Of a DNA stretch of 28,513 nt, positions 6,557-14,567 are shown one piece after another. Both the position numbers and the translations under genes were made by a program. Numbering within the stretch: the first letter of the stretch is position 1; the number at the start of each line of letters is the position of its first letter. This DNA comes from Planctomycetota bacterium (GTDB lineage: Bacteria; Planctomycetota; Phycisphaerae; Tepidisphaerales; Tepidisphaeraceae), in the NCBI GenBank assembly GCA_023417885.1, contig JAEZED010000130.1, forward strand, positions 1-28,513. The letters run 5' to 3'. Below the pieces are notes generated by a model. It had not been told where the DNA came from. It saw only the letters and a program-made list of their open reading frames with translations, and did no database searches.

Positions 6557-7003
6557 GTGGCCCGGGCCGACGAGCAGACGATCTACGAAGCCATCGGCGA
6601 GGCGGGGTTCACCGACCTCGTCGGGCGCTTCTATGCAAAAATGCGGCGCGATGACCTGGTCGGGCGCATGTATCCCGACGACGACTGGGAAGGTTCGGAG
6701 TGGCGCCTGCGGATGTTCCTCATCCAGCGCTTCGGCGGACCGACGAACTACAGCCAGCAGCGCGGTCATCCGCGCCTGAGGGCCCGGCATGCCCCCTTCC
6801 CCGTCGACAAGGCCGCCGCCGGGCGCTGGCTGCTGCTGATGCGAGAGGCGTTGGAAGAGTCGGTGGCGGCCGGCAGCGTCACGCCGGAGGCGGCGCAGGC
6901 GCTTTGGCCGTATTTTGCCGACACGGCCGCCTTCATGATCAACCAACAGACCGATGAGCCGGGCCGGTTCGCCGGTGGCACGCCCGGCGGTGGGAGACAA
7001 TGA
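6557..7003 (+). CDS. Group II truncated haemoglobin
   Basis: This 148-residue globin is of the 2-over-2 (truncated) type. Key residues are visible: Tyr26 in GRFYAKM at helix position B10, His78 in RLRARHAPFPV as the proximal haem ligand, and Trp91 in RWLLLM at the G8 position that marks group II. MYPDDDWEGSEWRLRMFLIQRFGGPTNYSQQRG is also typical of the family. Members bind oxygen and nitric oxide and often act in NO or peroxide detoxification or redox signalling. I chose GTG 6557, two bases after the upstream stop; TTG 6551, which overlaps that stop as TTGA, is equally in frame and adds two residues. No strong ribosome site separates them. It is unusual that both neighbours are exported proteins. 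Confidence 0.9.
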   Translation: MARADEQTIYEAIGEAGFTDLVGRFYAKMRRDDLVGRMYPDDDWEGSEWRLRMFLIQRFGGPTNYSQQRGHPRLRARHAPFPVDKAAAGRWLLLMREALEESVAAGSVTPEAAQALWPYFADTAAFMINQQTDEPGRFAGGTPGGGRQ

Positions 7004-7010
7004 TGGTGGG

Positions 7011-9182
7011 ATGAAGTTCGCAGCGTTCCTGACGGCATCTCTCTCGCTTTGGCTCCTGCTGCCCGTCGCCTCGTTCGCGCGGGAAACCGGCGGCCAGCCG
7101 GCCCGCCCGGAGAAGGGCATGGTCATCACGCAGGACACGACGTTCGCCCCCGGCGATTACAGGCTCTCCTCGGCATCGCTCGACGAGCCGGCGCTGGTGA
7201 TCCGCGGCGATGGCATCACGGTCGATTTCGCCGGCGCCACGCTCATCGGCACCGACGATCCGACGCGCCCGGATCTCTTCGCGGGGCTGGCGGTGAAGGT
7301 GGAGGGGAACAACGTCACCGTCAGGAACCTCAAGGCGCGGGGATACAAGGTGGCGCTGATGGCGCGCGATGCCGACGCCCTGGTCATCCGCGACTGCGAC
7401 CTCTCCTACAACTGGCGCCAGCGCATGAAGAGCACGCCGTGGCAGGAGGACCTGTCCGACTGGATGAGCTATCACGACAACGAGGAGGACGAGTGGCTGC
7501 GCTTCGGCGCCGCCGTCTATCTCAAGGACTGTGACCGCTCTCTCATCACGGGCGTGACGGTGACCGGCGGACAGAACGGGCTGATGCTGACGGGCTGCAA
7601 CGACGGGATCATCCACTCGAACCAGATCAGCTTCAACAGCAGCCTGGGCATCGGCATGTACCGCAGCTCGCGGAACAAGGTGATGAACAACCGGCTGGAC
7701 TTCAACGTCCGCGGGCACAGTGAGGGCGTCTACAACCGCGGGCAGGATTCGGCAGCGATCCTCGTCTACGAGCAGAGCAACGAGAACATCTTTGCCTGGA
7801 ACAGCGCCACGCACAGCGGCGACGGCTTCTTCCTCTGGGCCGGCCGCAGCACGATGGACACCGGCCAGGGCGGCTGCAACGACAACCTGCTGTTCGAGAA
7901 CGACTTCTCCTACGCGCCCACGAACGGCATCGAGATCACCTTCAGCCGCAGCCAGGTGATCGGCAATAAGCTGCACGGCTGCTGGCACGGCATCTGGGGC
8001 GGCTACAGCTACGAAACGCTGATCCTCGCCAACGACTTCGCGCGCAGCGAAGACGGCGTCAGCATCGAGCATGGACAGAACAACTCCATCATGTACAACC
8101 GGTTCGAGGAGGACCAGACGGCCATCCGCCTCTTCACGCGGCGGCCGGAGGACCCGAACTGGGGCTATCCGAAGTTCCGCGACACCGACAGCCACGGCTA
8201 CACGATCGCGCAGAACGAGTTCGTCAACGTCGGCACCGCCCTCTTCGCGCGCGACACAAAGGACATCAAGGGGTGGGGCAACACGTTCCAGGGCGTAGGC
8301 ACGCAGTTCGACCTGGAGGGGGTGGAGTTCCAGGAGGTCGTGCCGGGGCAACAGCAGGACGCGACGCGCGAGGGGCGCATCGCCGCCTTCCGACCCGAAC
8401 CGATCGAGGGCGCCAGGACGCCCGCGCCCCTCTCGAACCACCCGCCCATGCGCGACGCCATCCGCGTCACCGAGTGGGGACCTTACGACTACCGCCGCCC
8501 CGCCATCTGGCCTGAGGTGGCGATGGACAACACGGGCATGACCCTTCGCCTGCTCTCCCCGAACGGCGAGTGGCGCGACCTGCAGGCCGACGGCGCCACC
8601 ATCGAGCGCAGCGACGGCAATCTCGTGAAGCTCACGCCCGAAGGCCCGGCGAAGATGACCGATGTCGTCCTCAAGGCCACCTGGGTCGGCACGCAGGACA
8701 TCGTCGACGAGTTCGGCCGCACGATCCCCGCCGGGGAGCCGGTGACGGTGGAGTACCGGCGCTTCGTCGTGCCGATCGACTGGAACGTCAGCTTCTTCAA
8801 GTATGACGAGGCCAGCGAGCCGCGCACGAAGCCGGAGGCGTTCGGGCATCTCATCGCCGGGGAGCCGCTGGCCCGGGCGCAGCTTCAGCGTCTGGACTTC
8901 CGCGGCACGCGTCCCTGGGCAGAGGGCGTTCCCACAGATCACTTCGCCACCGTGGCGGAGGGCTCGCTGGAGGCCATCGAGGGAGACTACGTGCTGGAAA
9001 TCACCAGCGACGACGGGATCCGCGTCTGGCTGGACGACAAGCTCGTCCACGAGGACTGGACGCACCACGGCCCGCGCACCGAGTCCGTTGCCGTGAAGCT
9101 CGGCGGAGCCCACAAGCTGCGCATCGAGCACTTCGAGATCGACGGCTACGCGGCGCTGAAGCTCGAGGTGAAGAAGCCGTGA
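7011..9182 (+). CDS. Secreted right-handed beta-helix protein with C-terminal PA14-like domain
   Basis: The 723-residue product has a signal peptide (cleavage probably near SFA-R at residue 23). About 400 residues of parallel beta-helix repeats follow, with recurring N-x-I/V patterns such as NNVTVRNLKARG, DRSLITGVTVTGGQNGLML, NKVMNNRLDFNVRG and NNSIMYNRFEEDQTAIRL, like NosD and related carbohydrate-binding or -cleaving helices. A linker with an immunoglobulin-like look (about 490-600) leads to a last part reading GDYVLEITSDDGIRVWLDDKLV, then HKLRIEHFEIDGYAALKLEV, which fits a PA14 domain that binds glycans. No catalytic residues could be assigned. The ATG at 7011 lies eight bases after the haemoglobin stop, and its own stop overlaps the next start (GTGA), so the genes probably share a transcript. 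Confidence 0.85.
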   Translation: MKFAAFLTASLSLWLLLPVASFARETGGQPARPEKGMVITQDTTFAPGDYRLSSASLDEPALVIRGDGITVDFAGATLIGTDDPTRPDLFAGLAVKVEGNNVTVRNLKARGYKVALMARDADALVIRDCDLSYNWRQRMKSTPWQEDLSDWMSYHDNEEDEWLRFGAAVYLKDCDRSLITGVTVTGGQNGLMLTGCNDGIIHSNQISFNSSLGIGMYRSSRNKVMNNRLDFNVRGHSEGVYNRGQDSAAILVYEQSNENIFAWNSATHSGDGFFLWAGRSTMDTGQGGCNDNLLFENDFSYAPTNGIEITFSRSQVIGNKLHGCWHGIWGGYSYETLILANDFARSEDGVSIEHGQNNSIMYNRFEEDQTAIRLFTRRPEDPNWGYPKFRDTDSHGYTIAQNEFVNVGTALFARDTKDIKGWGNTFQGVGTQFDLEGVEFQEVVPGQQQDATREGRIAAFRPEPIEGARTPAPLSNHPPMRDAIRVTEWGPYDYRRPAIWPEVAMDNTGMTLRLLSPNGEWRDLQADGATIERSDGNLVKLTPEGPAKMTDVVLKATWVGTQDIVDEFGRTIPAGEPVTVEYRRFVVPIDWNVSFFKYDEASEPRTKPEAFGHLIAGEPLARAQLQRLDFRGTRPWAEGVPTDHFATVAEGSLEAIEGDYVLEITSDDGIRVWLDDKLVHEDWTHHGPRTESVAVKLGGAHKLRIEHFEIDGYAALKLEVKKP

Positions 9183-9427
9183 CGCGCTCTCTCGGGTCAC
9201 TGCTCCTCGCCGGCGCCCCTGCCCTGACAGCGGCGGCGGCGCCTGCCGATGCCGTCGCCACCCGCCCCGCCACGGCGGAGGGAGTGATCGACAGCGGCAC
9301 ACGGTTCTGGCTCATGATCGGCCTGCCCGGCCTGCTCATCGGCGGGGCCGCGATGGCGATAGTGATGATCCTCGCCAACCGCGCCCGCCGGCGCAAGCTG
9401 GAGCGCGGCGAGCTGCCCGAGATCTGA
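9179..9427 (+). CDS. Small single-span membrane protein
   Basis: This 82-residue protein of unknown function starts with GTG at 9179, overlapping the stop of the beta-helix gene by four bases; GAGG lies about ten bases upstream. It has an N-terminal hydrophobic, Ala-rich signal-like segment (about residues 4-22), a short polar loop, one strong membrane span (about 44-66) and a basic tail RARRRKLERGELPEI that should face the cytoplasm. The coupling suggests it works with, or anchors, the exported beta-helix protein, which is inference. Its stop lies only eleven bases from the stop of the convergent gene, leaving no room for a terminator. Confidence 0.7.
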   Translation: MTRSLGSLLLAGAPALTAAAAPADAVATRPATAEGVIDSGTRFWLMIGLPGLLIGGAAMAIVMILANRARRRKLERGELPEI

Positions 9428-9438
9428 TCACGCGCCTT

Positions 9439-11703
9439 TCACGGTCGCTTGGCGCTGTCTGCCACCAGTCGCCGGATCTTCTCGCGGCGAAGGATGTAGT
9501 CGTTGAGCTGCCCCAGTGCGCTGCCCCCCTCGACGTCGGCCGCCTCCGCGAGCGCCAGAACATCGTCCATCAGCTCCAGCGCACGCTCCCCCTCCCCGCG
9601 GCGGGCGTGGACGTCGGCAAGCGTGTCCAGCGCAGCCGGGCTCGACCGGTCGCAGGCAACCGCCGTCTGCGCCAGCGTCAGCGCTGTGTCGAGCCGCCTG
9701 CCGCAGGACGTGGCGAGCCACGCCGCCTGGTTGTTCAGCATCGAAGACTGCCGATACCGATTCACCGCGGCGTACAGCGGCGCGAAGGTCTCGCGAAAGA
9801 TCCGGTCGGCCCTCTCCTCCTCCCCGGCTGCATCGAGCGCAGTGACGAGGTCGATCGCCGCCTCTGTCTGCGGCATCTGCGCGACGGAGCGCGCCAGCGC
9901 CGCCTCGGCGGCCTCCCAGTCGCCGGCCTGCGCCGCCAGGTTCATCTCCACGCGCTCCAGCTGCGACATCAGGAAGCAGGCGAAGTAGAGACCGCGATCC
10001 AGGTCCGCAAGCTGGCTGTATGTATCCTCCGCCAGCAGCAGCACGAGGCTCGCCGCGACCGCCCGGTGCGCCTCATCGTAGCGGCCCAGCTCCATCAACC
10101 GGTTCGAATAGGCCTCCAGCGCCGTCAACCCGTCCAGCGGCACCAGCAGCGACCACCGCGCCGCCTCCCGATACTGCTCCAGCGCCGCCTCACGCTGGTC
10201 CACGAGCCACATCTCCTCGGCCACGCCCCGCCGCACCCAGCCGTTGGCCATCGACATGAAGATCGCCCGGGCCGCTTCCTCCTCCCCGCGCGCCTCCCCC
10301 AGGGCTGCCAGCGAATGACCCCACGCCCATCGCAGCGCCGGATCGCCGTCGTCGGCCTCTACGAGCTCCCCATAGGCGGCCGCGGCCTCCGCGAAGCGCT
10401 CCTCGCGCAGCGCCTCGCCGGCCTCGAGGCGCGTCCGTGCGAAGCCCGACAGCTCCGGCACGCGGAAGCGTCCCTGCGTGCGCGGGCGAAGCTCGTCCAG
10501 CATCCGGCGCTGCATGATCTGCACGCTCCGGAGCTGCGGGCTTCGCCGGCGCACGTGCTCGTCGGCGATCTCCCACGCAGCCTCGTACTCCAGGCGGCGG
10601 CACAGCACGCGGATGAGGCCGGCGGCGTCGATCTCATCCGCCAGGCCGAACGCCTCGCGCGACTGCCCGGCATAGACGGCAGCGAGAATGGCGCGTCGCG
10701 CCTCGGCGGTGCTCCGGGAAGGCGTGCGCCGGAGATCGGTCCGCAGGCGTTCGGTGTTCTCGCTGAGCCAGACGCTGACCTGCTCGCCGGCGCCGGCCCC
10801 CGTGCCAGCGGCCAGGCGCGAGAGAACGAGCTCGAGGGAGTGGCGAACCAGTTCCTCGGGATGCTCCCGCGCGATCGCCTGCGCGCCGGGAATGTCCCCA
10901 TCCAGAAGCGCCCACGCCACCGGCAGCAGCCGCGAATCGGCCAGTGGCTCCAGCGCACCCTGCGCTGCTTCTCGGTCGCCCGCTGCGAAGAGCAGGCAGC
11001 CCAGCACGCGACGCGCCTGCGGGGAAGGCTCCTCGTCGAGACGCTCGCGCCACCGATCGATCTCGGCCGGCAGATCGCCCAGCTCCCGCACGGCGTAGGC
11101 GTAGTTGGGCGCGGCCGCCGGCATGGCGCCGCCGCGCGATGCCTGCTCCAGCCAGACCAGCAGCGTGGCATGCTCCCCCGTTCGCGCCAGCTCGTCAGCC
11201 ACGCGCGCCAGCATCCACGGATCGGGCGGCCAGAGCTCAGCGAGAATCGTGTCGCGCGGGTCCGGCCCGGCGGCGGGGTCGCCAAGCACCGCATCCCGCA
11301 GCAGCCTCGCAATGGGCGGCGCCGCGGCGCTGACGGAGGCCGCAAGCCGCTGCCGTGCCTGTGAGCGCTCGTTCCGGCTGTCGGACTCGCGCGCGGTGAC
11401 GGCCAGCTCGACGATCACTTCCGGCGTGCCCGGGTCGATGCCGAGCTTCAGTCGCTCCAGCAGCAGCCGCGCGCGCCGCGCCACCTCCGGCACGGGAGAC
11501 TGCGCCGCCTCCTCCAGTGCCGGCACGGCCGCGTCGCGCAGCGACCACAAGGCTTCCATCGCCTGCTCGCGCACGCGGACGTCCGGGTCGGCCAGGTCTG
11601 CAACGAGGCCTGTCGGTTCGTCCGGCTGCGCGGCCACCCCCGCCGCCGGCGGCAGCGGGATCAGGCAGGCGCAGAGCAGCAGCAACCATCGGGACGATCC
11701 CAT
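9439..11703 (-). CDS. Exported HEAT/TPR-repeat protein
   Basis: This is a 754-residue protein of unknown function. It has a signal peptide (SSRWLLLLCACLIPLPPAAG, cleavage near residue 25), then HEAT-like repeats (LADPDVRVREQAMEALWSL, then AAVPALEEAAQSPVPEVARR) at about 30-90. A long series of TPR-like helix pairs runs to the C-terminus, for example FAEAAAAYGELVEADDGDPALRWAWGHSLAALG and ALDTLADVHARRGEGERALELMDDVL. Such proteins usually act as interaction scaffolds. The ATG at 11703 is preferred over ATG 11721 because TATAGT lies exactly six bases before 11703 and overlaps the codons following 11721, so a leaderless transcript would begin at 11703. It appears to be a single gene. Confidence 0.8.
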   Translation of the reverse strand: MGSSRWLLLLCACLIPLPPAAGVAAQPDEPTGLVADLADPDVRVREQAMEALWSLRDAAVPALEEAAQSPVPEVARRARLLLERLKLGIDPGTPEVIVELAVTARESDSRNERSQARQRLAASVSAAAPPIARLLRDAVLGDPAAGPDPRDTILAELWPPDPWMLARVADELARTGEHATLLVWLEQASRGGAMPAAAPNYAYAVRELGDLPAEIDRWRERLDEEPSPQARRVLGCLLFAAGDREAAQGALEPLADSRLLPVAWALLDGDIPGAQAIAREHPEELVRHSLELVLSRLAAGTGAGAGEQVSVWLSENTERLRTDLRRTPSRSTAEARRAILAAVYAGQSREAFGLADEIDAAGLIRVLCRRLEYEAAWEIADEHVRRRSPQLRSVQIMQRRMLDELRPRTQGRFRVPELSGFARTRLEAGEALREERFAEAAAAYGELVEADDGDPALRWAWGHSLAALGEARGEEEAARAIFMSMANGWVRRGVAEEMWLVDQREAALEQYREAARWSLLVPLDGLTALEAYSNRLMELGRYDEAHRAVAASLVLLLAEDTYSQLADLDRGLYFACFLMSQLERVEMNLAAQAGDWEAAEAALARSVAQMPQTEAAIDLVTALDAAGEEERADRIFRETFAPLYAAVNRYRQSSMLNNQAAWLATSCGRRLDTALTLAQTAVACDRSSPAALDTLADVHARRGEGERALELMDDVLALAEAADVEGGSALGQLNDYILRREKIRRLVADSAKRP

Positions 11704-11709
11704 TCCGTA

Positions 11710-11715
11710 ACTATA
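11710..11715 (-). promoter_or_regulatory. Candidate -10 element TATAGT, leaderless type
   Basis: TATAGT lies six bases before the ATG at 11703, with no -35 box and no Shine-Dalgarno sequence. It decides between two possible start codons of the HEAT/TPR gene. Confidence 0.5.
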
Positions 11716-11774
11716 CCGCATGCGGCGCAATCGGCGGGCGGAGGAAAGCCCCGCCTGGATCCCGGGAGCGCACA

Positions 11775-12785
11775 TCAGCTCAGGATAAGTTGCGCAGCTG
11801 GCACCGCCAGCAGCGCAAGCAGCCAGACAATGACCTGCGAGGCGAGGACGGTGGCGGCGGCGTGCGGAAAGCGGAGGTATCGCGCATAAGCCTGCCACAC
11901 CGCGAAGCCGGCGCCGAGGAAACAGATCCCAATCGCCATGATCGCCGCGGGGGCGGCGTGGTCAAAGAGGATGCTCAGGGGGCTGCCGTAGCCGAAGTGG
12001 TCGGTTAGCCATTGCGGCTGCCACACGTGGAACAACAGCGACAGGAGCAGCGTGACCGGGAGAACCAGCAGCACCCACACACCGCTGTAGACGCAGGCGC
12101 GCAGCACGTGACCCGTATGGATTCGGGCCTGCCGCAGCGACTGGCGGAAGATCAGGAGCGTGGCCAGCGTCACCCACGGCCATGCGCCGGCGACGACGAC
12201 GATGGCCAGCGAGCCCTCCAGCCGGGGAGTCCGCCAGACATCCAGCCAGAACTGCTTCCGGTCCGGCATCGGGAACATGTTGTTCACTCGCCGCCGTTCA
12301 GCAGCAATGCGGGCCGCGACGATCGGGTTTGTCGACTCAATGTCGAGGCCGTGGTAAGCGAGGTACATCTGCCGGCTGGCGCTGTTGCGCTGCCACAGGG
12401 CAAACCCGTTAGTGACGACCTCCTGGAGCAGGCTCGTGAGGCCGAGGGCCGAGATCAGCAGTGCGAACAGGAGCAGCGGCCGCATGCGGATCGGCATCTG
12501 CGGGCGCAGCGTTGTCCAGAAGCGATGCGGGCGGAAGCAGGCGAGCAGCGTGCGCAGGAACGAGCGGAGCGGCTTTTTGCCCGCGTGATGCTCGAACAGC
12601 CAGGGGTGTCGGAACGACTCCGTGCGCGCCAGCTCCGCCGGGTCGAATGCGTGCCCGCACTCCGGGCAGCGCCCCGGGGGCAGGCCGCGCAGGTCGTAGC
12701 CGCAGAGGGGGCAGGGCAATTCCCGATCCAGATCTCCCACCGGCTCCCGGGGCGGCGCGTGGACCAGTAGATCGGCGGCGGGCAT
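11775..12785 (-). CDS. Zinc-ribbon multi-span membrane protein
   Basis: This is a 336-residue protein of unknown function. A four-cysteine zinc ribbon lies near the N-terminus: CPLCGYDLRGLPPGRCPECG with Cys25, Cys28, Cys40 and Cys43. After an amphipathic, basic region, five membrane segments follow at roughly 100-121, 195-215, 230-258, 275-300 and 310-335. This ribbon-plus-membrane layout is common among uncharacterised planctomycete proteins, from general knowledge. The ATG at 12785 has TAAACT exactly six bases upstream, so the message is probably leaderless. Its stop lies 71 bases upstream of the next leftward gene's start, so the two could be cotranscribed, but that gene has its own candidate -10. 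Confidence 0.75.
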   Translation of the reverse strand: MPAADLLVHAPPREPVGDLDRELPCPLCGYDLRGLPPGRCPECGHAFDPAELARTESFRHPWLFEHHAGKKPLRSFLRTLLACFRPHRFWTTLRPQMPIRMRPLLLFALLISALGLTSLLQEVVTNGFALWQRNSASRQMYLAYHGLDIESTNPIVAARIAAERRRVNNMFPMPDRKQFWLDVWRTPRLEGSLAIVVVAGAWPWVTLATLLIFRQSLRQARIHTGHVLRACVYSGVWVLLVLPVTLLLSLLFHVWQPQWLTDHFGYGSPLSILFDHAAPAAIMAIGICFLGAGFAVWQAYARYLRFPHAAATVLASQVIVWLLALLAVPAAQLILS

Positions 12786-12791
12786 CGGGAC

Positions 12792-12797
12792 AGTTTA
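12792..12797 (-). promoter_or_regulatory. Candidate -10 element TAAACT, leaderless type
   Basis: TAAACT lies six bases before the ATG at 12785 in an otherwise GC-rich spacer. No -35 box is evident. Confidence 0.5.
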
Positions 12798-13012
12798 ACG
12801 CATGGCGGGAGGGCGCCGGGCAGCGCTCGCGGCCCATCGCCTCGGGGATTGCATTGGCCTCACGGGCCGGCTGCCTTGTGGTCCGGGAAGAGCGTCGTTT
12901 GGCGTCAGCAAACGCCGTCGACTGCCACAGGCGGCGAATCGCACGTTCTGCACCTGGAGGATTCGGTTTTCCGGGTCGGAGGATCGCGTCAAGGCATCGT
13001 GGCTGAATGCAA

Positions 13013-13042
13013 CGGGCCGGGACGCCAGAAGCGCCCGGCCCG
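13013..13042 (-). terminator. Strong hairpin downstream of the porin gene
   Basis: CGGGCCGGG at 13013-13021 pairs perfectly with CCCGGCCCG at 13034-13042, and the stem can extend by three more pairs past a bulge. It lies about 41 bases beyond the porin stop. There is no T-run after it, so it is either a weak intrinsic terminator or a 3'-end stabiliser. Confidence 0.45.
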
Positions 13043-13083
13043 CCGCTCATCTCACCTTCACCTGTCGCTCCGGCTGCGGAAGG

Positions 13084-14499
13084 TTACAGCAGGAGCTGGA
13101 TCTGGCCGCGGATCGCGACCTGGTCGTCGAACTCGCCGTCGCTGCTGCGAAGACCGATGCCGCTGTTGCTGCCCGGGTTGCCGTTGGGCAGGTAGACCGC
13201 GTCGATCGTCAGCTTCAGGTTGTGCTTGTTCCAGTACCTGTTGACGCCCGCGGTGATCTCGTGGAAGAAGTCCTCGGCGTCCTCACCCTCGCCGAGCACG
13301 ACGTCGTTCTCGAAGATGATGAAGCCGTAGCGCCCGAAGACCTCCCAGTCCTCGCCGACCATCTGCGAGGCCTGGAGCAGGCCGCCGATGTCGAAGGCAT
13401 CCTCGCCGTCGCTCTCGCCCCAGCGCCCGAAGTACGCGGCGAAGAGGCCCAGGCCCTGTTCCGTCTCGTACTGCGCGTCGACGGTGTGCCAGAGGGTGCG
13501 GGAGTCGCCGATGCCGGCGAAGTGGAAACCGGCGCCGACGCGCGCCGAGTTCTCCTCGGCGCCCAGGGCGGTGAAGTCGCCCGAGACCGCGTCGGGGTCG
13601 CCCATGGCGGTGATGTCGAGGCGGCCCGCGACGCCGTATTCCCAGTTCACGTCGGCCCAGGGGGTGTTGTCGGTGTTGGCGCCGTCGGTGTAGAGGAGCA
13701 TCGCCTCCCACTTCTCGCCGCTGAAGGTGGGACCGGCGGCCTGGATGAAGTCGGTGTTCCCGCCGCCGATCGACTCGTTCACGATGGAGCGGTCGACGGC
13801 GAGCTGCTTGCTGGAGCTGACCGTCTCCTCGAAGAACGTGATGTCCTTGAACTGGCCGGCACGCAGGCCGACGTTCGACTGGCCGAACAACTCGTCGGGG
13901 GCGTAGTCGATGAAGGCGTTCTCGAGGGTGGCGTCGCCGCCGTCGCGGCTGAAGGCGAACTTGATGTCGTACTTCAGGTCCGGGCCGAAGGCGTTGCCCT
14001 TGAAGCCGACCTTGGTGCGGCGGATCTCGAAGCCGGTGTCGAGATCGTCGAAGGAGTCGCCATCCTCCCCGCGGAGGTTGGCGACGTAGCGAAGCTGAAG
14101 CTGGAAGTTGGGGTTGAGGGTGAAGTCGCCGTCGGGGCTGGCGAGGATGAACTTCCCGTTGTGGCCTGCGACGAAGGGGGCGGCGTCCTCCTGCATGAGC
14201 ATGACGGGCGTCGCGCCGGCACGCGCGCGGGCATCTTCGAGCACGGCGCCCAGGGCGTCGGCGGACTCGGCGACGGGCGCTGCCGGGGCCGACGCAGGCG
14301 CATCGGCCCGCTTCATCGCCTCGACCTGCTGCTGAAGCAGGCGGATCTGGTCGAGGAGTTCCTGGGTGGTGGGCGCCGCGGCCGGCTCATCGGCGCGGGC
14401 GGCGCTGGTGAAGGCGCCGGCGAGGACGGCGGATGCAGCCGCAACCCGCAGCGCCCGGAGGGAGCGCGAACGGGTGGTGAGAGAGGGGATTTGATTCAT
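13084..14499 (-). CDS. Phosphate-selective-type outer-membrane porin (OprO/OprP family)
   Basis: This 471-residue protein has a signal peptide ending ARA-D at residue 36/37. A short coiled coil follows (TTQELLDQIRLLQQQVEAMKR), as in many porins that anchor in trimeric bundles, then an Ala/Pro linker. The barrel begins GKFILASPDGDFTLNPNFQLQLRY and contains the family block FEIRRTKVGFKGNAFGPDLKYDIKFAF, then LENAFIDYAPDELFG and LRAGQFKDITFFEETVSSS. Alternating aromatic and polar strands continue to the terminal IRGQIQLLL. Members take up phosphate or polyphosphate, but the lysine-rich selectivity ladder cannot be judged here, so the substrate is open. The ATG at 14499 has TACCTT exactly six bases upstream and no ribosome site. 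The gene follows nuoN by 68 bases but seems to have its own promoter. Confidence 0.88.
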   Translation of the reverse strand: MNQIPSLTTRSRSLRALRVAAASAVLAGAFTSAARADEPAAAPTTQELLDQIRLLQQQVEAMKRADAPASAPAAPVAESADALGAVLEDARARAGATPVMLMQEDAAPFVAGHNGKFILASPDGDFTLNPNFQLQLRYVANLRGEDGDSFDDLDTGFEIRRTKVGFKGNAFGPDLKYDIKFAFSRDGGDATLENAFIDYAPDELFGQSNVGLRAGQFKDITFFEETVSSSKQLAVDRSIVNESIGGGNTDFIQAAGPTFSGEKWEAMLLYTDGANTDNTPWADVNWEYGVAGRLDITAMGDPDAVSGDFTALGAEENSARVGAGFHFAGIGDSRTLWHTVDAQYETEQGLGLFAAYFGRWGESDGEDAFDIGGLLQASQMVGEDWEVFGRYGFIIFENDVVLGEGEDAEDFFHEITAGVNRYWNKHNLKLTIDAVYLPNGNPGSNSGIGLRSSDGEFDDQVAIRGQIQLLL

Positions 14500-14505
14500 G
14501 CAACA

Positions 14506-14511
14506 AAGGTA
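14506..14511 (-). promoter_or_regulatory. Candidate -10 element TACCTT, leaderless type
   Basis: TACCTT lies six bases before the porin ATG at 14499, with TGTTGC between. It would allow porin expression independent of the nuo genes upstream. Confidence 0.45.
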
Positions 14512-14567
14512 GCAGGCGCGGCCTTTGCGCCGCGCCAGCACCGTTTGAGCGACTGACGAAACTATCG

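Noticed and set aside
6939..9302. Lower-strand open frame of about 787 codons
   Set aside because: It is antisense to the beta-helix gene, whose signal peptide, repeats and operon spacing are convincing.
11704..11898. N-terminal extension of the HEAT/TPR gene
   Set aside because: The signal peptide begins at the ATG at 11703, and the candidate -10 lies within the extension.
12786..13083. Small frames between the zinc-ribbon and porin genes
   Set aside because: The stretch is explained by the -10 of the zinc-ribbon gene and the hairpin after the porin; the frames lack ribosome sites and family features.
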